Shown here piece after piece: positions 1-8,430 of a stretch of DNA of 8,699 bases. Source of the DNA: an uncultured Lachnospiraceae bacterium (GTDB lineage: Bacteria > Bacillota > Clostridia > Lachnospirales > Lachnospiraceae); the NCBI GenBank assembly GCA_946406305.1, contig CAMJKC010000068.1:1-8699 (forward strand). Reading direction: 5' to 3'. The position numbers were made by a program, and so were the translations under genes. The notes below the pieces were generated by a model. It did not search any database. It saw only the letters and a program-made list of their open reading frames with translations, and had not been told where the DNA came from. Within the stretch, counting starts at the first letter, position 1. Every line of letters begins with the position of its first letter.

Positions 1-1748
1 TCCTTATAACCTGAATATCCATATGATTTATTAGTAAAATCTTTAACTACGGCATTAATATTATTGTTTCTTTTTATCGCTTCAAATAATTGAGACATCG
101 TTTCATCATTATATCTGTTTCCTTTGCTTGTTAATAAATTAGGAGCTTTTATCGAATCTGTAAGTCCGCTAATTGCCTCAACTAATTTATGCATTTCGCT
201 ATCCTTGTTAACAGGTACTAAACCATCGTATGGTTCTTTATCGTTTTCTTTTTTATTTGGGTCATATACAAACCTTTTACTCTTGATTTCTTCTATATCT
301 TTATTTAACTTTTCAAAATTAATTTTATTAAAATCTTTATTTTCATCAATTTTTTTATTCAAGTCGTCAATCTGAGTCTTTTTAACCTTGAGTTCAGGTT
401 TTATTTTTTCTTTATCTTTATCTTGAGTATTCACAACATTGTTGATATATGGATTAAAAGTAATCGGTGTATTTGCAATATTCCTACCAGTAACTTTTTC
501 ATAATGTTCAGCTAAACCAGCCTTAACTAAATTTGCATCACTCATATTGAATGAATACCTATATTTTTGATTATTATATATTTTCTTCGATATTACATTT
601 TCAATATTTTCAGCATTTTGCTTATAGTATGCATTTCTTTCAGAATCAGACATGTCAACATCTAATTTTAAAGCATCTCTAATTTCTGGTTCATTAATAA
701 AATCTTCTTGTCCCTGAACTTTTTCTTTTGATATTCCGTCTGTTAAATTAGCATTTCCGAAATAATCCTCTCCCTGTTTTAATCCCCCCGAAATAAATTT
801 ACATATGGCAGCACCAGCTTTTCCAACTACTCCACTCCCTGGAATAATATAATCTCCAACTTCTCCATAAATTCCAAGTGCATTTCCTAAAGTATCAAAT
901 GCCCCTCTAGCTATTTTAAATCCATTTTTTTCCTTAGATTTATTACTTTTTTTGTCACTACTTTTGCCAACAGCCTCATTATTCTCTGATTTTGTAAGCC
1001 CAGTAGGTTTTGTAAATGCTAAAGCTGATACACCAGTTGCACCTGTCACACCAATCAATGCCCCTGCAAATTGATTATTAAAGAAATCATTTCCAGAATC
1101 ATTTTTACATTTTTCTACCATCTCGTTTGTAAGTTGTTTCATTTTTGCTTTATTTTTATTTAACCATTCCAAATATTTATCGTAAATATTGTTTTGGTCA
1201 ATAAAATAACTAGTCATAATTCTACTTGCAGTTAATAAATAACTAATTAATGGGGTAGCTAAAACATTATTTTTTATAACATCGTTATAGTCAATATTTT
1301 CATATAAAGCACTCACTCGCTTTATATGAAAATTAACTATTTTTTTGAACTCTTCAATTTTTTCATCTGCAATATCAAACTTATCTTTTGATTTTAATTC
1401 GAGTGTCGGTATTTTTACATTCAATAAATATGAATTGACAATGTCCTGTAAATCTTTTGTATCTTGAATGCTAACATCACTTGCACAGCAATATTCACTT
1501 ACTTTAATAAATGATTGTGGCATCAATCCCTCATCATTAATTATCTTTTTCATTTCTCCAGTATATGAATTCACAATATACTCAATAGAGTATTTCATTG
1601 TTCTGTTAATCAACTCACAACCAATTGAATTAGCCCAATCCTGAATTTCAGTTGCATAGCAATCTAAAACTTCATTCAAAGAATCAGTGTAATTAATTTG
1701 AATGTTTTTGATATTATTAATATCCTCTTTTAATGCACTATACCTCAT
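1..1748 (-). CDS. Large helical protein with glycine-rich centre, 3' end outside window
   Basis: I do not recognise the family. The frame is open for 582 codons from an ATG at 1748 to the left edge with no stop, so the C-terminus is missing. The start lies inside the upstream ATPase gene (11 bp overlap), with a GAGG about 9 nt ahead, which suggests translational coupling. Residues 1-220 look almost all helical and include a DWANSIG turn at W38, loosely like the WXG-type helix-turn-helix of the 241-aa neighbour. Residues 226-247 are a hydrophobic Gly/Ala stretch (GALIGVTGATG), then a Lys/Ser linker (about 260-276), then a second small-residue-rich segment (about 283-322, with IIPGSGVVGKAGAA). 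Such segments occur in membrane-inserting or secreted polymorphic-toxin-like proteins, but also elsewhere. Residues 440-505 are charged and probably coiled coil. There is no signal peptide. By position it may be a substrate or partner of the ATPase; this is inference. Confidence 0.85.
   Translation of the reverse strand, partial: MRYSALKEDINNIKNIQINYTDSLNEVLDCYATEIQDWANSIGCELINRTMKYSIEYIVNSYTGEMKKIINDEGLMPQSFIKVSEYCCASDVSIQDTKDLQDIVNSYLLNVKIPTLELKSKDKFDIADEKIEEFKKIVNFHIKRVSALYENIDYNDVIKNNVLATPLISYLLTASRIMTSYFIDQNNIYDKYLEWLNKNKAKMKQLTNEMVEKCKNDSGNDFFNNQFAGALIGVTGATGVSALAFTKPTGLTKSENNEAVGKSSDKKSNKSKEKNGFKIARGAFDTLGNALGIYGEVGDYIIPGSGVVGKAGAAICKFISGGLKQGEDYFGNANLTDGISKEKVQGQEDFINEPEIRDALKLDVDMSDSERNAYYKQNAENIENVISKKIYNNQKYRYSFNMSDANLVKAGLAEHYEKVTGRNIANTPITFNPYINNVVNTQDKDKEKIKPELKVKKTQIDDLNKKIDENKDFNKINFEKLNKDIEEIKSKRFVYDPNKKENDKEPYDGLVPVNKDSEMHKLVEAISGLTDSIKAPNLLTSKGNRYNDETMSQLFEAIKRNNNINAVVKDFTNKSYGYSGYK
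1296..1333. repeat. 15-bp perfect inverted repeat with 8-nt loop inside a CDS
   Basis: The arms at 1296-1310 and 1319-1333 are perfect reverse complements, separated by the loop actcactc. The hairpin lies in codons about 139-151 of the left-most gene, so it must also encode protein. No U-tract follows it directly on either strand, so it is not an ordinary intrinsic terminator. It could be an mRNA processing or stability element, or a chance palindrome favoured by the AT-rich composition. Confidence 0.7.
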
Positions 1749-4206
1749 CGAATTCTACCTCTTCAAAAGAAACAGATGGTAAATCATATTTACCTAAATT
1801 CTCAAAAATAAATGGTTTAAATGTGAACTGCTTATTGTAATTAACAATTTTTAAATCAAAACTTCTATTTTCTTCACTACGCATTGAATATGATACTTTT
1901 AAAGAATTATACATTTTTTCGTCATTAGTACTCATAAAGATATAATTACAATTGCGATAACTTGAATCTAATGTTTCAATGCTATTACCTACTAATACAA
2001 AGTATTCATTGAATTTTGTGCTGTTTTCCATTCTCTTGCTTAACGCCTTATCATATAACTTATCAATGCTATCAGTTCCTACTACCCAATTGATAATATA
2101 ATAACTATTAACATACTTTTTACTTTTTACCGAGTCGTTATAAATATTAGATATAAATTGATTTTTAAATATACAATTTGGACTATTAGGATTTACTTTA
2201 TTTGCACATATCGTTATACATCTTAGATAGTTACTTTCTTCTATCAGTTCTTTATTTAGTGCTGGGTCTTGACTATTTGTTAATCGATTGCGATATTCAT
2301 TTATCTGATTTTTAAGACTCGTAACATAATTATCTATCAAATCATCAAACGTTTCAATTGAACCATTAAAAGATTTTATAGATTTCTCTAAATATACTGT
2401 AAATTTTTTTATACTGAAATTTTCATCTTTTCCTATCCAAATACTCTTATAAAATTCATCGCTAAAAGATAGCATATATTCACTTAAAAATGCTCTAAAC
2501 GAATCAAATGAATCAGATGAATAACTAATTCCAGCAAGTATTTCATATATACTTTTTTGCATATTAAAAATAGTACTAAACTCATCAATTGTTTTCTCTT
2601 CGTATGGCACATCACTACAATTAAAATCATCAATAAAATCATAAACAGATTTAATGCTCTCACTTTCTAGTATAATGCGATTAAAATACTTATTATCGCT
2701 TTTAATTAAATTTGTATTTAAAACTTTTAGTAATCCACCAATCACCGAATCATTTAAAGCCACAACAGCAATATTTCTCTTTCGTCCCTTTTCAATGAAA
2801 AATGAAGAAAAATCATTCTTTTTTAAATTAAACAATACTGGTGAGCCTAGAGCAACAAAATCTGTCAAATCACTTTTTTGTTTTTTAGCATCATTTATTT
2901 TTGAACGCACGCTTTTATTATCTAATATTTTTAATAGCTTGCTTGCATCAGGATAATTATCTTCGCTATATGCTGTCTGATTCTTTGTCCACTTTATTTT
3001 TGATGCCTCATCATGAATCAATGATAAATACTCATCTAATATTGATTCTCTTTCATTCCCTTCTTCATCAGTTCTAGCACTATCATCTATAAACGGAGTA
3101 GAATACAACACATTATCATTTGGAGAGGATGAACCGCCTTTTGTATTAACAAGTGTCTGTCCTATCTTTAATTCAGCAGCTGCATTATTACCTAAAATGT
3201 CAGTAGATACACCTGAGTCACAAGGCAAAGCAATTCTAACTTTAAAATTAGCCAAATCTCTTCCCGTCAACGCACCACCCATTTCTTGTGATGCCAATAA
3301 CATGTGCACCCCTGTTGCTCTTCCTAATTTAGTAATTGATGAAATTTTGTTTTGAATTATTGATATCTCTTTGTTTGTCGCATTATTAGATGAAAATAAC
3401 TGCTGAAATTCATCAATCAAAACAAGGATTCTTGGTAAACAAACTCCATATTTTTCTCTAAAGTCTTGAATCTTTTTTACATCTCCTAATAATTTAAATA
3501 AATCTTGGCGACGTTGCATACATTCTTCAATCTTTGATATTAAGCTAACAACATATCTAACTTCGCTTGTAGCACCTAAAGCTACAACATGTGGTGTTTT
3601 ATAGTTATTTGTGTTTCTATCTATCGTCATATATCTACTAAGTTCTACCTTTTTCATATCCACCAAGTACAAGTCTAATTCCCATGGAGCATATTCAGAT
3701 ATCAAATTTAAAATTATTGTATTCAATAAATTTGACTTTCCTGCACCAGTTCTTCCAACAATAACACCATGTACATTTAAATCACCTAGTACTATTGGGT
3801 CTTGGCGGTTAGAATCTTCTCTCGCATCTCCTAATCGCAAATTTATGCCATTCATCGTTCTATTAATCCATAATGACTTATCAGGTTTACTAACTTCTAT
3901 CTCTTCCCATTTTTCTTTTAGCTCATTAAACTTTTCCTTTGGATTTTTCGCCGATTTTAAATAATCATATATAGTTGCTGGCTCAGGACAAATTTTAATA
4001 TTTAATTTTCCATTTTCATATGGCTCATAAAAATTTACTTTCTTACCATTTGATTTAATATCTATTAAATTATTAATTTTAAGATACTCATCATTGTTAG
4101 ATGCTATATATCCATCTAGCCTTTTCATCATGTTTAAGGTAAAAATATCATTTATATTATCTATTTTATTTGTTAACTCACTTTCACTTATTCTTTTTAT
4201 TGCCAT
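1738..4206 (-). CDS. FtsK/SpoIIIE/EssC-type ATPase, one active and one degenerate module
   Basis: This 822-aa protein is an FtsK/HerA-superfamily motor that couples ATP hydrolysis to moving DNA or protein. The intact module spans about residues 110-375: Walker A GRTGAGKS (151-158), hydrophobic strand plus DE for Walker B (ILVLIDE, 260-266), and the family hallmark LGRATGVHMLLASQ (294-307). The LYLVDMKK strand (179-186) is also typical of FtsK/EssC domains. A second module (about 446-800) has the expected layout, starting VALGSPV and ending in an RSEENR-like tail, but where Walker A should be it reads ALNDSVIGG, so it should not bind nucleotide normally. Residues 600-660 are helical. There are no membrane segments, FHA domains or FtsK gamma domain, so it is neither a cell-division FtsK nor a complete EssC. 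The ATG has AGGAGA 4 nt upstream and lies 8 bp after the 241-aa gene. The superfamily call is secure; the substrate is unknown. Confidence 0.95.
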   Translation of the reverse strand: MAIKRISESELTNKIDNINDIFTLNMMKRLDGYIASNNDEYLKINNLIDIKSNGKKVNFYEPYENGKLNIKICPEPATIYDYLKSAKNPKEKFNELKEKWEEIEVSKPDKSLWINRTMNGINLRLGDAREDSNRQDPIVLGDLNVHGVIVGRTGAGKSNLLNTIILNLISEYAPWELDLYLVDMKKVELSRYMTIDRNTNNYKTPHVVALGATSEVRYVVSLISKIEECMQRRQDLFKLLGDVKKIQDFREKYGVCLPRILVLIDEFQQLFSSNNATNKEISIIQNKISSITKLGRATGVHMLLASQEMGGALTGRDLANFKVRIALPCDSGVSTDILGNNAAAELKIGQTLVNTKGGSSSPNDNVLYSTPFIDDSARTDEEGNERESILDEYLSLIHDEASKIKWTKNQTAYSEDNYPDASKLLKILDNKSVRSKINDAKKQKSDLTDFVALGSPVLFNLKKNDFSSFFIEKGRKRNIAVVALNDSVIGGLLKVLNTNLIKSDNKYFNRIILESESIKSVYDFIDDFNCSDVPYEEKTIDEFSTIFNMQKSIYEILAGISYSSDSFDSFRAFLSEYMLSFSDEFYKSIWIGKDENFSIKKFTVYLEKSIKSFNGSIETFDDLIDNYVTSLKNQINEYRNRLTNSQDPALNKELIEESNYLRCITICANKVNPNSPNCIFKNQFISNIYNDSVKSKKYVNSYYIINWVVGTDSIDKLYDKALSKRMENSTKFNEYFVLVGNSIETLDSSYRNCNYIFMSTNDEKMYNSLKVSYSMRSEENRSFDLKIVNYNKQFTFKPFIFENLGKYDLPSVSFEEVEFDEV

Positions 4207-4214
4207 AACATCTC

Positions 4215-4940
4215 CTAATCTAACTCACTTCCAAAATTTTTATTAAATTCATCTAGGAAAGCTGTCGTGCTTTCTATAGCTTTTTTTACATTTTCAGTAG
4301 ACTCATTTGTTGCTTTTGTATGTTCAGTCTCTGAAAGTTTTAGCCCTTCTCCTAATTTTTCATTTAATTTTTTAATTGCATCTTCAGCAAATATATTATT
4401 CTTTCCAGAAATAATAGTAAATGCTATTATTAAAGACTGAATTGCGTCATTTTCCGTGGCTTTATTATTTAATTCAGTAAAATATTCATCGTTTATTTGA
4501 TTGATAACATTTCTAGCATCAGAACATAAATTTTCTATATCAGTTACAAGCCTAGTCGATTCATATTCTGTTGACCCAAGTGTCATATCTTTTATTTTAT
4601 CGATTTCAACCATCGAATCAATGCTGTCAGTAATTACTTCTTGCTGATCTTTTGCAAATTTTATTGAATCTTCACTTGCTTTATTAATCTTTGCAAAGTT
4701 ATAACACGAACCTTCTCCTTCTGCCCATTCTTTAATCAATTTCTTTTCGTCTGTTAAAATTTGTTCATTATAATACTTCTCTAAATTTAAAAAGCCTTCT
4801 TTAACATCGGTTCTATTGCATTTTTCAATCACTTCAGCTGCTCCATCAAAAATAGTCTCAATTTCTTTTTTTGATTCTTCAATATAGTTTACTAAAGTGT
4901 CTACTCCTTTTTTAAAATTTTCACCAAACTCAATTCTCAT
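4215..4940 (-). CDS. Small all-helical protein with WXG100-like turn
   Basis: This 241-aa acidic protein is predicted almost entirely helical, with no signal peptide. I do not recognise a named family. Around W72 the sequence EWAEGEGSCYN places a Trp, a glycine-containing turn and a Tyr 8 residues after the Trp between two long helices (about 45-71 and 80-118). That spacing matches the AWGGSGSEAYQ turn of EsxA-type WXG100 proteins. It is longer than the usual 100 aa, with two or three more helices after residue 120, including a hydrophobic one (170-178, LIIAFTIIS) that is short for a membrane span. The gene sits 9 bp after the coiled-coil gene and 8 bp before the ATPase gene, with AGGAGG 4 nt before its ATG. 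A substrate or adaptor of the ATPase is plausible by analogy with WXG100 proteins and EssC/EccC, but the similarity is to one short motif. A PspA-like or structural helical protein is the alternative. Confidence 0.9.
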   Translation of the reverse strand: MRIEFGENFKKGVDTLVNYIEESKKEIETIFDGAAEVIEKCNRTDVKEGFLNLEKYYNEQILTDEKKLIKEWAEGEGSCYNFAKINKASEDSIKFAKDQQEVITDSIDSMVEIDKIKDMTLGSTEYESTRLVTDIENLCSDARNVINQINDEYFTELNNKATENDAIQSLIIAFTIISGKNNIFAEDAIKKLNEKLGEGLKLSETEHTKATNESTENVKKAIESTTAFLDEFNKNFGSELD

Positions 4941-4949
4941 AATTCCTCC

Positions 4950-6710
4950 TTACTTTGTAAAGTTTAAGTATTCATTATATGTTCCACCTATTTTAACTTT
5001 AAAAATTTTAATACTCATATTTTTAGAAATCATATCAAACTTTTCTTTATTTACACTATAAGTATCCATATCAATGAAAACGAAAGGGAAAACACCAGAG
5101 CCGTCACATTCTTTCAAATTGGTGTACAATCTATCCACTGAGATATCAGATTCTTCATACACTCTATAGCATAATAATAAATACTTTTCCATTGTACTAT
5201 CGTCTTTTTTCTTTTCATTGACAGAAATAATATCTTCTTGATTTAATTTGTCTGTTCTATCTTGTATTACTTTTTCAAAATAATCTTTGCTCGCTGTACG
5301 AGAAAACTTAAAAGCATTATATTTTTCTTTTAAATCATTTTTAACAAACTCATTAGTCACACTCATTTTTGTCAATGCGGTTCTTTCTTGGTTTCTATTA
5401 TCAACAATTTCCAATTCAAAACCTTGAACAAACATACTTGACCAAACAGACGCTAGAATATTATCAGCGATTGAATAAAAGGTATTATTGGTTGATTCCT
5501 GTTCTTTATCATCACATTCATAGACTAATAGCAAAGGTTTATGCGGATTGACAAAATTTGAAACAATTACATCCATTGAAAAATCTTCATAAATTCTCTT
5601 TTCCTTTGAAAATCCAAACAAAATATCGTCAGTTAACTCATCATTTTCACCATGGATTTTTCTTGTTAAGTCTACCATTCCTGATTTTTTTAATTGTTTT
5701 ACTAATACTTCACCATTATTCTCTTTAATATCACTTTTTATTTTTTCGAGTTCACTATTCTTTTGCTGAATAGTTGATTTTAATTCACTAATTCTGTTTT
5801 CAACATCATTAATGTCAGCTTTCTTTTTGTTAACCGCATCAATATAACGCTCATTCTCATTTTTAACTTCTTTATGTATACCTTCACTTCTTTGAATACT
5901 ATCAAATATATTATCAATCTGGTTTTTCAAACTATCTAATTCGGCACTTGCAACTTCATAATCATACACAAACTGTTTATACTGATTATACACATCACTA
6001 TCAATCACATCACTAGAATTTTTACCACTTGACACTTTGTTATACTCTTTTCGTTGCTTGTTTAACTCATAATGACCTAATCGAATAAAAATTTCTTCTT
6101 TATCAATATTTACTAACTGTGTCAATACTAAATATTGTAAATACTGCTTTTTATTTTTCTCTTGAGGAAAAAAATTTGTATTCATTTTTAGTAACATCTT
6201 TATAATTCTATCATGTCCTAATTTAGTTATCTCACTATCGTACAATTCTTGAGATATACTATTTTTCACTTCATCTTCTTTACTATTAGCAATGTCAATA
6301 ATATTGTTATATTTTTCTTTAACAAAATCCATAAAATATTTAACAACAATATAATTATCTTCATCAAAACTTAATACAATATCCTGATAATGATTATATT
6401 TCTTTTGTTTCGTTATATAATCATTTTTCATATTAGCTATTTGAGTTGCATGTGATGCATCTTCACTTTCCGCACTCTCTGCAGTGATACTTGCATCACC
6501 GCCAATACTTTCAATTGTGGTTTCTCTGATAGCTGATAGTTCACTTAAATCTTTATTATAAGATTCTAAAGTCTCATAATATGACTCCAGTTGTTTGTTC
6601 AATGTAGAAATTTCCTCTGTCTTTGAAATTAAATCTTTCCAATAATTTTCAAAGGTATCTTTTGAATTTTTTAACTCAACCAAAATATCTTTATATATCT
6701 TATTTTCCAT
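4950..6710 (-). CDS. Coiled-coil protein with C-terminal degenerate FtsK-like module
   Basis: This 586-aa protein has coiled coils at about residues 25-62 and 245-332, separated by a helical region (about 95-220), and a C-terminal alpha/beta domain (about 375-578). The C-terminal domain has strands LLLVYE (393-398) and FELEIVD (431-437), a long helix between them (410-427), a helical stretch (455-490), and a late strand FPFVFIDMD (541-549). This order resembles the inactive N-terminal ATPase module of long single-chain FtsK-like proteins, which is normally preceded by a coiled coil and followed by an active module. No Walker A is present after the first strand (ECDDKEQEST instead of GxxGxGKS). 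The inference is that this is a split-off subunit of the ATPase encoded two genes downstream. It starts at an ATG with AGGAGA 8 nt upstream, 14 bp after the first gene. It has no signal peptide or membrane helix. If the domain match is wrong, it is simply a coiled-coil protein of unknown function. Confidence 0.93.
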   Translation of the reverse strand: MENKIYKDILVELKNSKDTFENYWKDLISKTEEISTLNKQLESYYETLESYNKDLSELSAIRETTIESIGGDASITAESAESEDASHATQIANMKNDYITKQKKYNHYQDIVLSFDEDNYIVVKYFMDFVKEKYNNIIDIANSKEDEVKNSISQELYDSEITKLGHDRIIKMLLKMNTNFFPQEKNKKQYLQYLVLTQLVNIDKEEIFIRLGHYELNKQRKEYNKVSSGKNSSDVIDSDVYNQYKQFVYDYEVASAELDSLKNQIDNIFDSIQRSEGIHKEVKNENERYIDAVNKKKADINDVENRISELKSTIQQKNSELEKIKSDIKENNGEVLVKQLKKSGMVDLTRKIHGENDELTDDILFGFSKEKRIYEDFSMDVIVSNFVNPHKPLLLVYECDDKEQESTNNTFYSIADNILASVWSSMFVQGFELEIVDNRNQERTALTKMSVTNEFVKNDLKEKYNAFKFSRTASKDYFEKVIQDRTDKLNQEDIISVNEKKKDDSTMEKYLLLCYRVYEESDISVDRLYTNLKECDGSGVFPFVFIDMDTYSVNKEKFDMISKNMSIKIFKVKIGGTYNEYLNFTK

Positions 6711-6724
6711 AGTAACTTTCTCCT

Positions 6725-8404
6725 TTACTTTACGGCATTATAAATTATTGCTATTATTGCTATTATTGCAATACAACATCCTGCAATAATTGCTTTTAAT
6801 ATAAGTTTATCTTTTTTATCAGCCTCAGTTTGTTTGATATAAGTTTCAGCTTTTTTTATAAGATTAAACGATTCTTTATAATTACCTAAACTATTTAAAT
6901 AATTTATAGCTACATCTGGTTTTGTAAATACTAAACAAAGCCCTAATTGATATGTCGCTAATTTCGCTAATGTGTTAGATTCTTTGTAGCTTGCTATTCC
7001 TTCAAATATGCTTTTCGCATCTTCTAACTTTTTAATAACAATACTGGGAATATTATCTTCAGCAAACAATAAATTATTACCCTTTACATAATCATCCTCA
7101 TTTTTATAAGTTTCCATATTATTAATAAATTCATTTAGACTAAAATCTAATGAATCTATATAATCTACAAATTTTTGAGCGTCATTGTCTCTTACTTTAA
7201 AATTTATTGCTTTTACAACATGCTCATCATATATATAACTCTTAAACTCAGCATCAAACACATTGTGATTATTTAAACTATAAAATAAATCTGCTGAGCT
7301 TTCTATTTTCATACAATTATCACACATTTTATTAAGTGCAGCATATACTGTATCATGAAACTCATCATAACAAACATTGTAACCACTAAAAACAATTCGC
7401 TTCTTATCTTCTAACTCATCATAAATCTTATTTAAACTATTCTGTTCAGTATCATATTTATCTTGAGCCTCTTTCGTTGCTTCAATGGCATTATCTAATT
7501 TTTGCTCCATATTTGCAACTTTTTTATTCAAAGTAGATATGACATTACTAGCCTTATTTGCTTCTCTATCATAATAATTTACATCTTTTTCTAATTGTGC
7601 TTTTTGATTTCTAAATCTATTCTTATCTGAGGCTTCTTTTGCATTTCTGATTTTATTTTCAACTGAAGTAATACTTCTTTCAAGTGAATTTATTTTATTT
7701 TGACATGCTCTCAACTCATTTTCAGCATTACTTATATCTCTATTAATCGCATTCAATTCATTTCTTGCGGCATTCTCTTTTGCCATTGCTTCTTGTAACT
7801 TAGAGTGTGCCTTTGCTACTTTTTCCTGACACTTATCAATTTCAGGAAGCATTTTTTCCTTCTCATCAGAGAATTTATTTATTTTTTTCAATATACCAGA
7901 CTCTGCTATACCTTCTACTAATAATTTTACCTTTGCGGTTGTTGTTTCATAATTTTTCAATAATGTATAATCAATTTTATCAATTTTTTTAGCGTCATTT
8001 AAGATTTTATAACCACTAGAAACATTTGTTTGTATTGTTTCATCTGCGTACTTTAAAAAAGAATTAATTTGCATTTCAGCATTTAAAAATTTTGATTTTT
8101 CATCCAAAAAATCTTCAATCGACAAAATCTTTGTCTTAAAGTTTGTTAATCTATTCACCAAATCACCAGAAGCATAATCTAAAGCATTAGAAAAGTATTT
8201 TTCGCAAGTCAAATAATCACTTACGCAACAATCTTCTAATTTCTGTTTAGAATTTAGTGCTAAAAATAACCCGAACCATGCATTACCATTTTTTTCATCA
8301 TTATTAATCACACTTTTTAGACTATTAATTGCATTTGAATAATCTTTCGCATTAATACTTTCAAAAGCCTGACTAACTAATTCTTCATTATTTGTATTAC
8401 TCAC
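6725..8404 (-). CDS. Tail-anchored TPR and coiled-coil protein
   Basis: First gene of the operon, 559 aa. I chose the GTG at 8404 because AGGAGG lies 7 nt upstream. An upstream in-frame GTG at 8491 would put the start inside a terminator stem and add a spurious hydrophobic stretch. Residues 7-50 form a TPR-like hairpin pair (AFESINAKDYSNAINSLK, NAWFGLFLAL). About 175-335 is a long coiled coil rich in Lys, Glu, Asn and Ala. Residues 461-520 hold two short TPR-like units of the Firmicute YKES/YKDS type (IFEGIASYKES, LNSLGNYKES). Residues 535-555 are one hydrophobic helix (IIAGCCIAIIAIIAII) followed by only four residues, so the protein should be tail-anchored with its bulk in the cytoplasm. A CxxC pair sits at 361-364. 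The family is not recognised. The likely role is a membrane scaffold for the ATPase complex, since the ATPase has no membrane segment; this is inference. Confidence 0.92.
   Translation of the reverse strand: MSNTNNEELVSQAFESINAKDYSNAINSLKSVINNDEKNGNAWFGLFLALNSKQKLEDCCVSDYLTCEKYFSNALDYASGDLVNRLTNFKTKILSIEDFLDEKSKFLNAEMQINSFLKYADETIQTNVSSGYKILNDAKKIDKIDYTLLKNYETTTAKVKLLVEGIAESGILKKINKFSDEKEKMLPEIDKCQEKVAKAHSKLQEAMAKENAARNELNAINRDISNAENELRACQNKINSLERSITSVENKIRNAKEASDKNRFRNQKAQLEKDVNYYDREANKASNVISTLNKKVANMEQKLDNAIEATKEAQDKYDTEQNSLNKIYDELEDKKRIVFSGYNVCYDEFHDTVYAALNKMCDNCMKIESSADLFYSLNNHNVFDAEFKSYIYDEHVVKAINFKVRDNDAQKFVDYIDSLDFSLNEFINNMETYKNEDDYVKGNNLLFAEDNIPSIVIKKLEDAKSIFEGIASYKESNTLAKLATYQLGLCLVFTKPDVAINYLNSLGNYKESFNLIKKAETYIKQTEADKKDKLILKAIIAGCCIAIIAIIAIIYNAVK
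6744..6770. repeat. Three tandem 9-bp units inside the tail-anchor codons
   Basis: On the plus strand attattgct occurs twice, followed by attattgca. In the gene this encodes repeated Ala-Ile-Ile units of the C-terminal membrane helix. Gain or loss of a unit would keep the reading frame and change the helix length by three residues. Confidence 0.75.
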
Positions 8405-8411
8405 AACCAAT

Positions 8412-8417
8412 CCTCCT
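8412..8417 (-). promoter_or_regulatory. Strong ribosome binding site deciding the GTG start
   Basis: AGGAGG read on the minus strand, 7 nt before the GTG at 8404. It lies outside the terminator stem, 13 nt after the end of its U-rich tract, so the upstream structure should control transcription rather than hide the ribosome site. Confidence 0.85.
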
Positions 8418-8430
8418 CTAAAAAAATTGT

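Noticed and set aside
124..375. Plus-strand open frame of 83 codons
   Set aside because: It is antisense to the left-most gene, low in complexity (Ser/Leu/Phe-rich), has no ribosome binding site, and the minus-strand frame is continuous through it.
2654..3964. Plus-strand open frames of 100 and 117 codons opposite the ATPase gene
   Set aside because: They are antisense shadows; the minus strand encodes the conserved ATPase motifs here.
1738..4206. Conjugation coupling protein or chromosome-segregation FtsK
   Set aside because: It has no membrane helices, no gamma domain, and no relaxase, oriT or division genes nearby.
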